From Drosophila persimilis (Eukaryota; Arthropoda; Insecta; Diptera; Drosophilidae): DNA of 64,000 nt. This document shows positions 36,934 through 48,706 of this stretch, one piece after another; the first letter of the stretch is position 1; every line of letters starts with the position of its first letter. Position numbers and translations under genes: made by a program. The stretch is taken from contig NW_020825294.1 of NCBI RefSeq assembly GCF_003286085.1, positions 16,142,501 through 16,206,500 of the forward strand. Direction: 5' to 3'. The notes beneath the pieces are model-generated. The model was not told the origin of the DNA and ran no database searches. It was given only the letters and a program-made list of their open reading frames with translations.

Positions 36934-37118
36934 GCGAAGCGCCTGACGACGAGCTGGAGCCAGACCAGGAAGGCTTCTCCTCAGATACGGAATTGATGCT
37001 CGACTTCGAGTCAATGTGCCGAGAGAGAGTCTCAGACGACTCGGACGCGGACATCACGGTGGTGGAGAATCTTGAAGATGGTCCTAAGGATCCTTCAAAT
37101 AAATCTCCACCACTGTAA
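36934..37118 (+). pseudogene. LINE ORF1, C-terminal remnant
   Basis: About 61 codons in frame to TAA at 37116-37118. The peptide is acidic (DDELEPDQEGFSS, SDDSDADITVVENLED) with no zinc knuckle left; the nucleic-acid-binding part is lost by 5' truncation. The end overlaps the start of ORF2 in the +1 frame by about 41 nt, which is usual for such LINEs. It could also be read in continuation from satellite, but that is accidental. Confidence 0.75.
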
Positions 37119-40100
37119 AGCAGCATCGGCTGCTCTCATACTCCGCCTAGACGCAAGCGGAGCCGACGTAGTCCTGATCCAGGAGCCTTGGGTGGTAGGA
37201 GGCAAGGTCTGTGGATTGGGGACGAGGGAATACAAGATCATTGTATCCCAAAATGAAGGTAAAATCCGTACCTGCATACTTGCTAGAAAGCACCTAAATA
37301 TCTTTCTGCTCCACAATTATAGCGACGGAGATAACACGGCGGCAAGCCTAGAACTAGGAGGTCATCATCTCAGGCTGGTGGCATCCTATATGGCCCACGA
37401 GGAGGATGATCCTCCGAGCGACCTTGTTCGCAAAATAGCCAGCGACAGCGAAAGGACGGACAAAGACCTACTTATAGGTTGCGATGCCAACGCCCACCAC
37501 ACCCAATGGGGGAGTACGGACACGAATGTAAGGGGTGAGTCACTGTTCAGCTTCATCCTGAACTCAAATTTATTCATATGCAATCGGGGTAATGACCCCA
37601 CTTTTATAATTAAAAATCGGCAGGAGGTCATTGACCTCACGCTAGTGTCAAGCAAACTGCTGGACACAATCAAGAGCTGGAGAGTCCTAGGAGACCACTC
37701 CTTCTCGGACCACAGGTATATCGAGACGATATTATCCTTCGATATTCCCAAACCAACAGACTATATCAACCCCAGAAAAGCCAACTGGGAAAAATATAGC
37801 ACAACGCTGGAGGAGCTACTCCCTCCTAACGCCCCTACCTGCCCGAACACTGAAGACAACCTAAACCGACTTGTGTACAGGTTTACGGATGCGTGCAACA
37901 AAGCCTTCAAGGCAGCATGTCCCTCTACCAGACCAAGGGGAAAAAAGAAACCCCCCTGGTGGTCCAAGCAACTAGACACCCTTCGTAGAACTTGCAGGAC
38001 TCTATTCAACAGAGCCACAAGAACTAAGGAGGATACTCACTGGGCAGACTATAAAACCAGTCTAGCACTATACAAAAAGGAAACGAGGAAGGCTAAAAGA
38101 GCCTCCTGGCAAAAATTTTGCTCCGAAATCGAGGAAACCTCGGAGGCCGCAAGACTCCGGAAAGTTCTCTCAAAAACCACCCCCTCGGTAGGGTACCTCA
38201 AAAAGAATGATGGCACGTGGACCAACTCTAGTGAGGAGTCCCTGCACATTTTGTTCGACACGCACTTCCCCGGATGCACATCCACCGAGCCGTCTCACCT
38301 CCCAATAGAGGGATCGGTAGAATCGATGGACCATATCCTTACAAAACGGAACATAAGTTGGGCAGTAAACAGCTTCAACCCGTTTAAATCGCCAGGCCCG
38401 GACCAGGTAATCCCGGCCCAGCTTCAGAGGGCCGGGGAGACGGCCATCAACTGGCTACATAGTATCTTCAGGAAGATACTGGCGGTATGTACAATACCGC
38501 AAGCGTGGCTTAAGGCTAGGATAGTTTTCATCCCTAAAGCAGGCAAAGCCTCACACTCAACCCCAAAAGACTTTAGACCAATCAGTTTATCGTCTTTCCT
38601 ACTCAAAACCTTTGAGAGACTTATCGGGTTACAATTACGGACCACCATAAGTCCCCAGCTGTACTCAAGTGCGCAGCATGCCTACCGGAAAGGAAAATCC
38701 ACGGAAACGGCACTTCACGAAGTGATCTCGAGTGTAGAAAAATCCCTGCATCTCAAAGAATACTCACTAATAGCTTTTCTCGATATCGAGGGAGCCTTCA
38801 ACAACGTCACACCGGGCGCCATTACAGAAGCCCTGACTGACCTGGGGGTGGACCGTCACTTGGTGATGCTCATTGATCAATTGCTCATACGCAGGACGGT
38901 GACATCATCGATGGGATCGTCCACCCAGTCAAGGTATGTCAACAGAGGAACCCCGCAAGGGGGAGTTCTGTCTCCTCTTCTATGGAACATTGCAGTCAAT
39001 AAGATTCTTTGCGACCTGGAAGAGGGGGGCTGTAAAGTAGTGGCATACGCGGATGACGTTGCAATTATCTTTGCGGGGAAATACCCCCAAACACTATGCG
39101 ACCTAATGACCGCAAAGCTTGCTCGATTGTCCCAATGGACAGAATCGCGCGGATTGGGACTAAATCCCTCGAAAACGGAACTAGTGTTATTCACAAAAAA
39201 ATACAAGGTCCCGCCCCTCAACCCACCAACACTAAACGGATACAGGCTCTCCTTCAGCGACAGTGCCAGTTACTTAGGGTTGGTAATTGACAAAAAGCTT
39301 AGCTGGAACCTGAATGTCAAGGATAGAGTGAGGAAGGCAACGACAGCACTCTATACTTGCAAAAAAGCTATCGGCCTAAAGTGGGGCATGAACCCAAGCA
39401 TAGTCCGATGGATATATCTGGCAATAGTCAGACCTATAATACTCTACGGAGTTACTGTCTGGTGGCCTGCCCTAGCGAAAAGGACAATAACCAATCAGCT
39501 GGGCAAGGTTCAGCGAACAGCCGCCCTCTGCATCAGTGGAGCTCTTCGAACTACACCAAATGATGCGCTAAACGCCATGTTATGCCTTCAGAGCCGTGAC
39601 TTTGCAGGAAAGGAGCGGGCAGAAATGGCAGCAATACGTCTTAGGGACTCTGAACAATGGGTACCCCAGAACATAGGTCACTCATCTATACTAAACAAAA
39701 ACAACAAGGTCCCAGCAAGAACGGACTATCAAGTTCCAATGGAGCACACGGAGACTCCATTCAGCATAATCATCTCTCATAGAGACGATTGGCTCGAGGG
39801 ACCCCCCGGCCCAGACGGGGCCATAAGCATCTTCACGGCTGGCTCAAAACTGGACGGCAGGGTTGGAGGAGGAATCTACTCTGAACAACTTAACATAAGG
39901 CAATCTTTCAGGCTTCCGGATCACTGTAGCGTCTTCCAAGCGGAAGTTACAGCAATCAGGGAGGCTCTGTACTGCCTTCATACGGTTACCACCACGGCAA
40001 CCAATCTAAACATCTACAGCGACAGCCAAGCTGCGATCAGATCACTTAACGCGATCTCCTCGAACTCGGCTACTGTGGCGAAGTGCCGCAGATCTCTTCA

Positions 40101-40668
40101 CAAGATGGCTCAGCAATTTGCTATCAGCCTTATATGGGTCCCGGGTCACCGGGATATCGAGGGCAACTGCATAGCGGACGAGCTGGCCAGATCTGGCACT
40201 ACAACCCCCCTTCTCCAAGATAAGGAGGATATTTGTATGCCTATGGCCACCTGCAAGCTCATCATAAAAGAGCAGTACACGCTACTGATAGACAACAAGT
40301 GGCAAACAGGGCCACGTTGTCGCACAGCTCGGCAAACATGGCCGACCATAGACAAGAAGCGCACCTCAGAGCTCTGCAAACTAGGCAGGGAAAGGTGCAG
40401 CGCAGTCATACGTTCCCTCACAGGACACTGGCTAGTAGGCACCCACGCAAACAGGCTGGGTGCCCCATACAATGATTTCTGCCGCAGCTGCAGAGACGAG
40501 GACGAGGAGGAAACAGTGGAACACCTGTTCTGTTCCTGTCCAGCTCTCAGCAGAAGGAGGCTGCATTACTTGGGCTCTGCCTTTCTGAACGACATCTCGG
40601 AGATGTCCACGTTATGTCCCAGAAAGATCGTCAACTTTATAAGGGCATCTGGATGGGACAACTGTTGA
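37078..40668 (+). CDS. LINE ORF2: endonuclease, reverse transcriptase, RNase H
   Basis: I chose ATG 37078, which gives 1196 residues; an upstream TTG at 37072 is less likely. Apurinic-type endonuclease at about 1-225 (ILQINLHHCKAA, QEPW, GCDANAHHTQWGS, GDHSFSDHRYIE), which nicks the target. Reverse transcriptase at about 440-760 with AFLDIEGAFNNV, GTPQGGVLSPLLWN and YADD at 657-660. RNase H at about 915-1045: Glu (FQAEVTAI), Asp (YSDSQAAI) and His/Asp (WVPGHRDIEGN ... ADELA) are present, but the first catalytic position reads TAGS instead of TDGS (Ala 921). A CRSCRDEDEEETVEHLFCSC motif starts at about 1135. The frame is fully open, so endonuclease and RT look intact, while RNase H is predicted inactive. 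No promoter is present because the 5' end is lost. Confidence 0.93.
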   Translation: MVLRILQINLHHCKAASAALILRLDASGADVVLIQEPWVVGGKVCGLGTREYKIIVSQNEGKIRTCILARKHLNIFLLHNYSDGDNTAASLELGGHHLRLVASYMAHEEDDPPSDLVRKIASDSERTDKDLLIGCDANAHHTQWGSTDTNVRGESLFSFILNSNLFICNRGNDPTFIIKNRQEVIDLTLVSSKLLDTIKSWRVLGDHSFSDHRYIETILSFDIPKPTDYINPRKANWEKYSTTLEELLPPNAPTCPNTEDNLNRLVYRFTDACNKAFKAACPSTRPRGKKKPPWWSKQLDTLRRTCRTLFNRATRTKEDTHWADYKTSLALYKKETRKAKRASWQKFCSEIEETSEAARLRKVLSKTTPSVGYLKKNDGTWTNSSEESLHILFDTHFPGCTSTEPSHLPIEGSVESMDHILTKRNISWAVNSFNPFKSPGPDQVIPAQLQRAGETAINWLHSIFRKILAVCTIPQAWLKARIVFIPKAGKASHSTPKDFRPISLSSFLLKTFERLIGLQLRTTISPQLYSSAQHAYRKGKSTETALHEVISSVEKSLHLKEYSLIAFLDIEGAFNNVTPGAITEALTDLGVDRHLVMLIDQLLIRRTVTSSMGSSTQSRYVNRGTPQGGVLSPLLWNIAVNKILCDLEEGGCKVVAYADDVAIIFAGKYPQTLCDLMTAKLARLSQWTESRGLGLNPSKTELVLFTKKYKVPPLNPPTLNGYRLSFSDSASYLGLVIDKKLSWNLNVKDRVRKATTALYTCKKAIGLKWGMNPSIVRWIYLAIVRPIILYGVTVWWPALAKRTITNQLGKVQRTAALCISGALRTTPNDALNAMLCLQSRDFAGKERAEMAAIRLRDSEQWVPQNIGHSSILNKNNKVPARTDYQVPMEHTETPFSIIISHRDDWLEGPPGPDGAISIFTAGSKLDGRVGGGIYSEQLNIRQSFRLPDHCSVFQAEVTAIREALYCLHTVTTTATNLNIYSDSQAAIRSLNAISSNSATVAKCRRSLHKMAQQFAISLIWVPGHRDIEGNCIADELARSGTTTPLLQDKEDICMPMATCKLIIKEQYTLLIDNKWQTGPRCRTARQTWPTIDKKRTSELCKLGRERCSAVIRSLTGHWLVGTHANRLGAPYNDFCRSCRDEDEEETVEHLFCSCPALSRRRLHYLGSAFLNDISEMSTLCPRKIVNFIRASGWDNC

Positions 40669-40790
40669 CATGAAGTCTCATCTGCAGGGAGGGAATGATC
40701 CCAAACGGTATCACAACGGGCCGAAACCGGCCTATGTGTGCTGGGCTCCGAGCGAGCTTGGCGGCCGTCTCTACCTAACCTAACCTAACC
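40669..40790 (+). other. LINE 3' UTR with (taacc)n tail
   Basis: 122 bp after the ORF2 stop, ending in acctaacctaacctaacc (40773-40790), a 5-bp repeat instead of poly(A). The motif equals the arthropod telomere repeat (TTAGG on the other strand), but a simple-repeat 3' end is common in this LINE group. Confidence 0.8.
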
Positions 40791-40875
40791 TACGTCTCTC
40801 ACTCATACATACGTCTACATACTCATATGTCTGTCAATACATGCGTGCATTGCTAGAGATGGTCATTCTTCAACA
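40791..40875 (-). repeat. Copia-like LTR fragment (85 bp)
   Basis: Identical to 34768-34852. It carries the variant of the 5' LTR (plus-strand c at 40830), not that of the 3' LTR, so it descends from the 5' LTR copy and came with the adjoining satellite. Confidence 0.9.
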
Positions 40876-42253
40876 AAACTCATCTACGGCTGCGGGAAAT
40901 CTATAGACCCTGCCAGACCAATTATCTCTGCTGACGAAATACGTCTCTCCGCTGGCGGAAAACTTATTTCCGGTGCCGGGAAATCTATATCCCCTGCCAG
41001 ACAACTTATCTCTGCTAACGAAATACGTCCTTACGCTGGCAGAAAACTTATCTCCGGCGGCGAGGAATTTATATCTGCTGACAAAATACATTTCTTCGCT
41101 GGCGGAAAACTTTTCTGCGGTGGCAGAAATTTATATCCGCTGGAGGAAAACTTTTCTCCGATAACAGACATCTCATCTTCGCTGCCAGACAACTTATCTC
41201 TGCTGACGAACTACGATTCTCCGCCGGCAGAAAACTTATCTCCGCTGGCAGAACATTTACCTCCGTCGGCGGGAAATTTATATCCCCTGCCGGACATCTT
41301 ATCTCGGCTGACAAAATACATCTCTCCGCTGGAGGAAAACTTATTTCCGGTGGCGGGAAATCTATATCCCCTGCCGGACAATTTATCTCCGCTGACGAAC
41401 TACGATTCTCCACTGGCAGAAATCGTATCTCCGGCGGCGGGAAATTTACATCCCCTGACGGACAATTTATCCCCGCTGACGAATTACGTTTCTCCGCCGG
41501 CAGAAAACTGATCTCCGCTGGCATAGCATTTACCTCCGGCGGCGGGAAATCTATATCCCTTGACGGACATCTTATCACGGCTGACAAAATACATCTCTCC
41601 GCTGGCGGAAAACTTATCTGCGGTGGCGGGAAATCTATATCCTCTGCCGGACAACTTATCTCTGCTGACGAAATACGTCTCTCCGCTTGCAGCAAACTTA
41701 TCTCTGATGACGAAAGACGTCTCTCCGCTTGTAGAAAACTAATCTCCGGCGGCGAGAAATTGATATCCCCGGCCTGACAACTTATCTCTGCTAACGAAAT
41801 ACGTCTCTCCGCCGGCGGAAAACTTATTTCCGGTGGCGGGAAATATATATCCCCTGCCGGATAACTTATCTCTGCTGAAGAAATACGTCTCTACGCTGGC
41901 AGAAAACTTATCTCCGGCGCCGGGAAATCTATATCCGCTGGCGGACAACTTATCTCCGCTGGCAGACAATTTATCTCCGTTGACGAACTACGATTCTCCA
42001 CTGGCAGAAATCGTATCTCCGACGGCGGGAAATTTAAATCCCCTGACGGACAATTTATCCCCGCTGACAAATTACGTTTCTCCGCCGGCAGAAAACTGAT
42101 CTCCGCTGGCAGAACATTTACTTCCGGTGGCGGAAAATCTATATCCCCTGCCGGACAACTTATCTCTGCTGACCAAATTCGTCTCTCCGCTGGCAGAAAA
42201 CTTATCTCCGGCGGCGGGAAATCTATATCCCCTGCCGGACAACTTATCTCTGC
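40791..42253 (+). repeat. Large direct repeat, right copy
   Basis: Second copy of 34768-36230 at offset 6023. Its first base touches the LINE tail, so the LINE 3' junction and the repeat edge are the same point. Confidence 0.9.
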
Positions 42254-45200
42254 TGACAAAATACGTCTCTACGCTGGCAGAAAACTTATCTCCGGTGGCG
42301 GGAAATATATATCCCATGCCGGACCACTTATCTCCGCAGACGAACTACGTTCCTCCGCTTGCAGAAAACTTATCTCTGCTGACGAAATACATCTCTCCGC
42401 TGTCGGAAAACTTATTTCCGGTGGCGGGAAATTTATATCCCCTGCCGGATATCTTATCTCGGCTGACAAAATACATCTCTCCGCTGGCGGAAAACTTATC
42501 TGCGGTGGCGGTAAAATTATAACTGCTGGCGGAAAACTTTTCTCCGCAGACAGACATCTTATATCCGCTGGCGGACATTTTATTTCCGCTGACGAGATAC
42601 GTTTCTCCGCCGGCAGAAAACTAATCTCCGCTGGCAGAACATTTACCTCCGGTGGCGGGAAATTTATATTCCCTGACGGACAGCTTATCTCTGCTAACGA
42701 AATACGTCTCTACGCTGGCAGAAAACTTTTCTCCGGCGGCGGGAAATCTATATCACCTGCCAGACAACTTATCTCTGCTTACGAAACACGTCTCTCCGTT
42801 GGAGGAAAACTTGTTTCCGGTGCTGGGAAATCTATATCCGCTGGCGGACAACTTATCTCCGCTGGCAGACAATTTATCTCCGCTGACGAACTACGATTCT
42901 CCACTGGCAGAAATCTTATCTCCGACGGCGGGAAATTTACATCTCCTGTCGGATAATTTATCCCCGCTGACGAATTACGTTTCTCCGCCGGCAGAAAACT
43001 AATCTCCGCTGGCAGAACATTTACCTCCGGCGGCGGGAAATCTATATCCCCTGCCGGACATCTTATCTCTGCTAACAAAATACGTCTCTCCGCTGGCGGA
43101 AAACTTATTTCCGGTGGCGGGAAATCTATATCCCCTACCGGACAACTTATCTCTGCTGACGAAATACGTTTCTCCGCTTGCAGAAAACTTATCTCTGCTG
43201 ACGAAATACGTCTCTCCGCTGGCGGAAAACTAATTTCCGATGGCGGGAAATATATATCCTCTGCCGGACAGCTTATCTCTGCTAACGAAATACTTCTCTA
43301 CGCTGGCAGAAAACTTATCTCCGGCGGCGGGAAATCTATATCACCTGCCAGACAACTTATCTCTGCTTACGAAACACGTCTCTCCGTTGGAGGAAAACTT
43401 GTTTCGGGTGCTGGGAAATCTATATCTGCTGGCGGACAACTTATCTCCGCTGGCAGACAATTTATCTCCGCTGCCGAACTACGATTCTCCAATGGCAGAA
43501 ATCTTATCTCCGACGGCGGGAAATTTACATCCCCTGACGGATAATTTATCCCCGCTGACGAATTACGTTTCTCCGCCGGCAGAAAACTAATCTCCGCTGG
43601 CAGAACATTTACCTCCGGCGGCGGGAAATCTATATCCCCTGCCGAACATCTTATCTCTGCTAACAAAATACGTCTCTCCGCTGGCGGAAAACTTATTTCC
43701 GGTGGCGGGAAATCTATATCCCCTACCGGACAACTTATCTCTGCTGACGAAATACGTCTCTCCGCTTGCAGAAAACTTATCTCTGCTGACGAAATACATC
43801 TCACCGCTGGCGGAAAACTTATTTCCGGTGGCGGGAAATCTATATCCCCTACCGGACAACTTATCTCTGCTGACGAAATACGTCTCTCCGCTTGCAGAAA
43901 ACTTATCTCTGCTAACGAAATACGTCTCTCCACTGGCGGAAAACTTACATCCGGTGTCGGGAAATCTATATCCCCTGCCGGACAACTTATCTCCGCAGAC
44001 GAAATACGTCTCTACGCTGCCAGAACATTTACTTCCGGCGGCGGGAAATTTATATCCCCTGCCGGACAGCTTATCTCTGCTAACGAAATACGTCTCTCCG
44101 CTGGCGGAAAACTTACTTCCGGTGGCGGGAAATCTATATCCCCTGCCGGACAACTTATCTCTGCAGACAAAATACGTCTCTACGCTGGCAGAAAACTTAT
44201 CTCCGGCGGCGGGAAATCTATATCCCCTGCCAGACAACTTATCTCTGCTTACGAAACACGTCTCTCCGTTGGAGGAAAACTTATTTCCGGTACTGGGAAA
44301 TCTATATCCGCTGGCGGACAACTTATCTCCGCTGGCAGACAATGTATCTCCGCTGACGAACTACGAATCTCCACGGGCAGAAATCTTATCTCCGACGGTG
44401 GGAAATTTACATCCCCTGACGGACAATATATCCCCGCTGACGAATTACGTTTCTCCGCCGGCAGAAAACTAATCTCCGCTGGCAGAACATTTACCTCCGG
44501 GGGCGGGAAATTTATATCCCCTGCTGGAAATCTTATCTCGGCTGACAAAATACATCTCTCCGCTGGCAGAAAACTTACTTCCGGTGGCGGGAAATCTATA
44601 TCCCCTGCCAGACAACTTATCTCTGCTGACAAAATACGTATCTACGCTGGCAGAAAACTTATCTCCGGCGGTGGGAAATTTATATCCCCTGCCGGACAGC
44701 TTATCTCTGCTAACGAAATACGTCTCTCCACTGGCGGAAAACTTACTTCCGGTGTCGGGAAAGCTATATCCCCTGCCGGACAACTTATCTCCGCAGACGA
44801 ACTACGTTCCTCCGCCGGCAGAAAACTTATCTCTGGTGGCAGAACATTTACCTCCGGCGGCGGGAAATTTATATCCCCTGCCGGACAGCTTATCTCTGCT
44901 AACGAAATACGTCTCTCCGCTGGCGGAAAACTTATTTCTCGTGGCGGGAAATATATATCCCCTGCCGGACAAATTATCTCTGCTGACGAAATAAGTCTCT
45001 CCGCTTGCAGAAAACTTATCTCTGCTGACGAAATAAGTCTCTCCGCTTGCAGAAAACTTATCTTCGGCGGCGAGAACATTATATCCCCGGCCTGACAACT
45101 TATCTCTGCTAACGAAATACGTCTCTCCGCCTGCGGAAAACTTATTTAAGGTGGCGGGAAATCTATATCCCCTGCCGGACATCTTATCTCTGCTAACAAA

Positions 45201-47817
45201 ATACGTCTCTCCGCTGGCGGAAAACTTATCTCCGGTGGCGGGAAATATATATCCCCTGCCGGACAACTTATCTCTGCTGACGAAATACGTCTCTACGCTG
45301 GCAGAAAACTTATCTCCGGCGGTGGGAAATTTATATCCCATGCCGGACAGCTTATCTCTGCTAACGAAATACGTCTCTCCACTGGCGGAAAACTTATTTC
45401 CGGTGCCGGGAAATCTATATCCGCTGGCGGACAACTTATCTCCGCTGGCAGACAATGTATCTCCGCTGACGAACTGCGATTCTCCACGGGCAGAAATCTT
45501 ATCTCCGACGGCGGGAAATTTACATCCCCTGACGGACAATATATCCCCGCTGACGAATTACGTTTCTCCGCCGGCAGAAAACTAATCTCCGCTTGCAGAG
45601 CATTTACCTCCGGAGGCGGGAAATTTATATTCCCTGCCGGAAATCTTATCTCGGCTGACAAAATACATCTCTCCGCTCGCAGAAAACTTACTTCCGGTGG
45701 CGGGAAATCTATATCCCCTGCCAGAAAACTTATCTCTGCTGACAAAATACGTCTCTACGCTGGCAGAAAACTTATCTCCGGCGGTGGGAAATTTATATCC
45801 CCTGCCGGACAGATTATCTCTGCTAACGAAATACGTCTCTCCACTGGCGGAAAACTTATCTCCGACGGCGGGAAATTTACATCCCCTTACGGATAATTTA
45901 TCCCCGCTGACGAATTACGTTTCTCCGCCGGCAGAAAACTAATCTCCGCTGGCAGAACATTTACCTCCGGGGGCGGGAAATTTATATCCCCTGCCGAAAA
46001 TCTTATCTCGGCTGACAAAATATATCTCTCCGCTGGCAGAAAACTTATCTCCGGCGGTGGCAAATTTATATCCCCTGCCGGACAGCTTATCTCTGCTAAC
46101 GAAATACGTCTCTCCACTGGCGGAAAACTTATTTCTCGTGGCGGGAAATATATATCCCCTGTCGGACAACTTATCTCTGCAGACGAAATACGTCTCTACG
46201 CTGGCAGAAAACTTATCTCCGGCGGCAGGAAATCTATATCCCCTGACGGATAATTTATCCCCGCTGACGAATTACGTTTCTCCGCCGGCAGAAAACTAAT
46301 TTCCGCTGGAAGAACATTTACCTCCGGCGGCGAGAACATTATATCCCCGGCCTGACAACTTATCTCTGCTAACGAAATACGTCTCTCCGCCTGCGGAAGA
46401 CTTATTTAAGGTGGCGGGAAATATATATCCCCTGTCGGACAACTTATCTCTGCAGACGAAATACGTCTCTACGCTGGCAGAAAACTTATCTCCGGCGGCG
46501 GGAAATCAATATCCCCTGCCAGACAACTTATCTCTGCTTACGAAATACGTCTCTCCGCTGGCGGAAAACTTATTTCCGGTGCCGGGAAATCTATATCCGC
46601 TGGCGGACAACTTATCTCCGCTGGCAGACAATTTATTTCCGCTGACGAACTACGATTCTCCACGGGCAGAAATCTTATCTCCGACGGCGGGAAATTTACA
46701 TCCCCTGACGGACAATATATCCCCGCTGACGAATTACGTTTCTCCGCCGGCAGAAAACTAATCTCCGCTGGCAGAACATTTACCTCCGGGGGCGGGAAAT
46801 TTATATCCCCTGCCGGAAATCTTATCTCGGCTGACAAAATACATCTCTCCGCTGGCAGAAAACTTAGTTCGGGTGGCGGGAAATCTATATCCCCTGCCGG
46901 ACAACTTATCTCTGCTGACAAAATACGTCTCTACGCTGGCAGAAAACTTATCTCCGGCGGCGGGAAATTTATATCCCCTGCCGGACAGCTTATCTCTGCT
47001 AACGAAATACGTCTCTCCGCTGGCGGAAAACTTATTTCTCGTGGCGGGAAATATATATCCCCTGCCGGACAACTTATCTCTGCTGACGAAATAAGTCTCT
47101 CCGCTTGCAGAAAACTTATCTCTGCTGACGAAATAAGTCTCTCCGCTTGCAGAAAACTTATCTTCGGCGGCGAGAACATTATATCCCCGGCCTCACAACT
47201 TATCTCTGCTAACGAAATACGTCTCTCCGCCTGCGGAAAACTTATTTAAGGTGGCGGGAAATATATATCCCCTGCCGGAAAACTTATCTCTGCAGACGAA
47301 ATACGTCTCTCCACTGGCGGAAAACTTATCTCCGACGGCGGGAAATTTACATCCCCTGACGGATAATTTATCCCCGCTGACGAATTACGTTTCTCCGCCG
47401 GCAGAAAACTAATCTCCGCTGGTAGAACATTTACCTCCGGCGGCGGGTAATCTATATCCCCTGTCGGACATCTTATCTCTGCTAACAAAATACGTCTCTC
47501 CGCTGGCGGAAAACTTATCTCCGGTGGCGGGAAATATATATCCCCTGCCGGACAACTTATCTCTGCTGGCAGACAATTTATCTCCGCTGGCAGACAATTT
47601 ATTTCCGATGACGAACTACGATTCTCCACGGGCAGAAATCTTATCTCCGACGGCGGGAAATTTACATCCCCTGACGGACAATATATCCCCGCTGACGAAT
47701 TACGTTTCTCCGCCGGCAGAAAACTAATCTCCGCTGGCAGAACATTTACCTCCGGGGGCGGGAAATTTATATCCCCTGCCGGAAATCTTATCTCGGCTGA
47801 CAAAATACATCTCTCCG

Positions 47818-48321
47818 CTGGCAGAAAACTTACTTCCGGTGGCGGGAAATCTATATCCCCTGCCGGACAACTTATCTCTGCTGACAAAATACGTCTCTAC
47901 GCTGGCAGAAAACTTATCTCCGGCGGTGGGAAATTTATATCCCATGCCGGACAGCTTATCTCTGCTAACGAAATACGTCTCTCCATTGGCGGAAAACTTA
48001 CTTCCGGTGGCGGGAAATCTATATCCCCTGCCGGACAACTTATCTCTGCTGTCAAAATACGTTTCTACGCTGGCAGAAAACTTATCTCCGGCGGTGGGAA
48101 ATTTATATCCCATGCCGGACAGCTTATCTCTGCTAACGAAATACGTCTCTCCACTGGCGGAAAACTTACTTCCGTTGGCGGGAAATCTATATCCCCTGCC
48201 GGACAACTTATCTCTGCTGTCAAAATACGTCTCTACGCTGGCAGAAAACTTATCTCCGGCGGTGGGAAATTTATATCCCATGCCGGACAGCTTATCTCTG
48301 CTAACGAAATACGTCTCTCCA
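47818..48321 (+). repeat. 168-bp higher-order repeat, three copies
   Basis: The landmark atcccatgccggacag recurs at 47941, 48109 and 48277, within a few bases, at 168-bp spacing (8 monomers of 21 bp). Confidence 0.8.
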
Positions 48322-48498
48322 CTGGCGGAAAACTTTTCTCCGATAACAGACATCTTATCTTCGCTGCCGGACAACTTATCTCTGCTGACGAACTACGTTT
48401 CTCCGCAGGCAGAAAACTTATCTCCGCTGGCAGAACATTGACCTCCGTCGGCGGGAAATTTATATCCCCTGGCGGACATCTTATCTCGGCTGACAAAA

Positions 48499-48502
48499 TA
48501 CA
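48499..48502. repeat. Target site duplication, left (taca)
   Basis: taca ends the satellite monomer gctgacaaaataca and recurs at 57467-57470, where tctctccgctgg continues the monomer. The combined site acaaaatacatctctccgc is a common monomer in the array. Gypsy-clade elements typically make 4-bp duplications of this type. Confidence 0.9.
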
Positions 48503-48697
48503 AATTTTAGTTTTATTTCTTTCAATTTTTATTTTATTTATTCGGATTGAGATACAAGTAAGTTCCCAGCACTCCCGACGCTCACTGCTCGTTCTGCAAC
48601 ATTGTTGCGTACCCAAAACTCCGGTGTCGCTGGGCAACATCCCCTGTATAACGGCTGATCTTGTTTTTATATATTTTTTCGATCGATTGTGTTAACT
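48503..48697 (-). repeat. 3' LTR of the errantivirus (195 bp)
   Basis: On the minus strand it starts agttaacacaatcg after the purine tract and ends in aaaatt next to TACA. It lacks about 56 bp present in the 5' LTR (57274-57329) and has scattered substitutions relative to it, about four in the 115-bp stretch I compared. The end of env is also encoded in its first 30 bases. Confidence 0.88.
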
Positions 48698-48706
48698 CCT
48701 CCTTCA
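48698..48706 (-). other. Polypurine tract of the errantivirus
   Basis: tgaaggagg on the minus strand lies directly before the 3' LTR start agttaac. Confidence 0.8.

Larger units (their letters stand above)
36934..40790 (+). mobile_element. 5'-truncated non-LTR retrotransposon (LOA/I-like LINE)
   Basis: Contains the end of ORF1, a full ORF2 with endonuclease, reverse transcriptase, RNase H and a C-terminal cysteine motif, a 122-bp 3' UTR and a short 5-bp tandem tail. RNase H in a Drosophila LINE points to the I/LOA/Bilbo group; the exact family is not certain. The 5' junction with satellite is at ccggacaa/gcgaag (36933/36934). The element has no ordinary short target duplication: the sequence after its 3' end is a second copy of sequence 2.2 kb upstream of its 5' end. 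Confidence 0.9.
40876..48502 (+). repeat. 21-bp-unit satellite array, block D
   Basis: Same satellite and orientation. Many short sub-blocks recur (for example the cgagaacattatatccccgg block near 45070, 46330 and 47170). No other gene-like sequence is seen. It ends at the TACA target duplication of the errantivirus. Confidence 0.95.

Noticed and set aside
40773-40792. Telomere repeat or chromosome end
   Set aside because: Only about four units, at the 3' end of a LINE and followed by a copia LTR fragment, so it is better explained as the LINE tail.
40791-40875. An independent solo LTR insertion
   Set aside because: It is an 85-bp piece without both termini, has the 5' LTR variant, and is continuous with 1378 bp of duplicated satellite, so it came with the large duplication.
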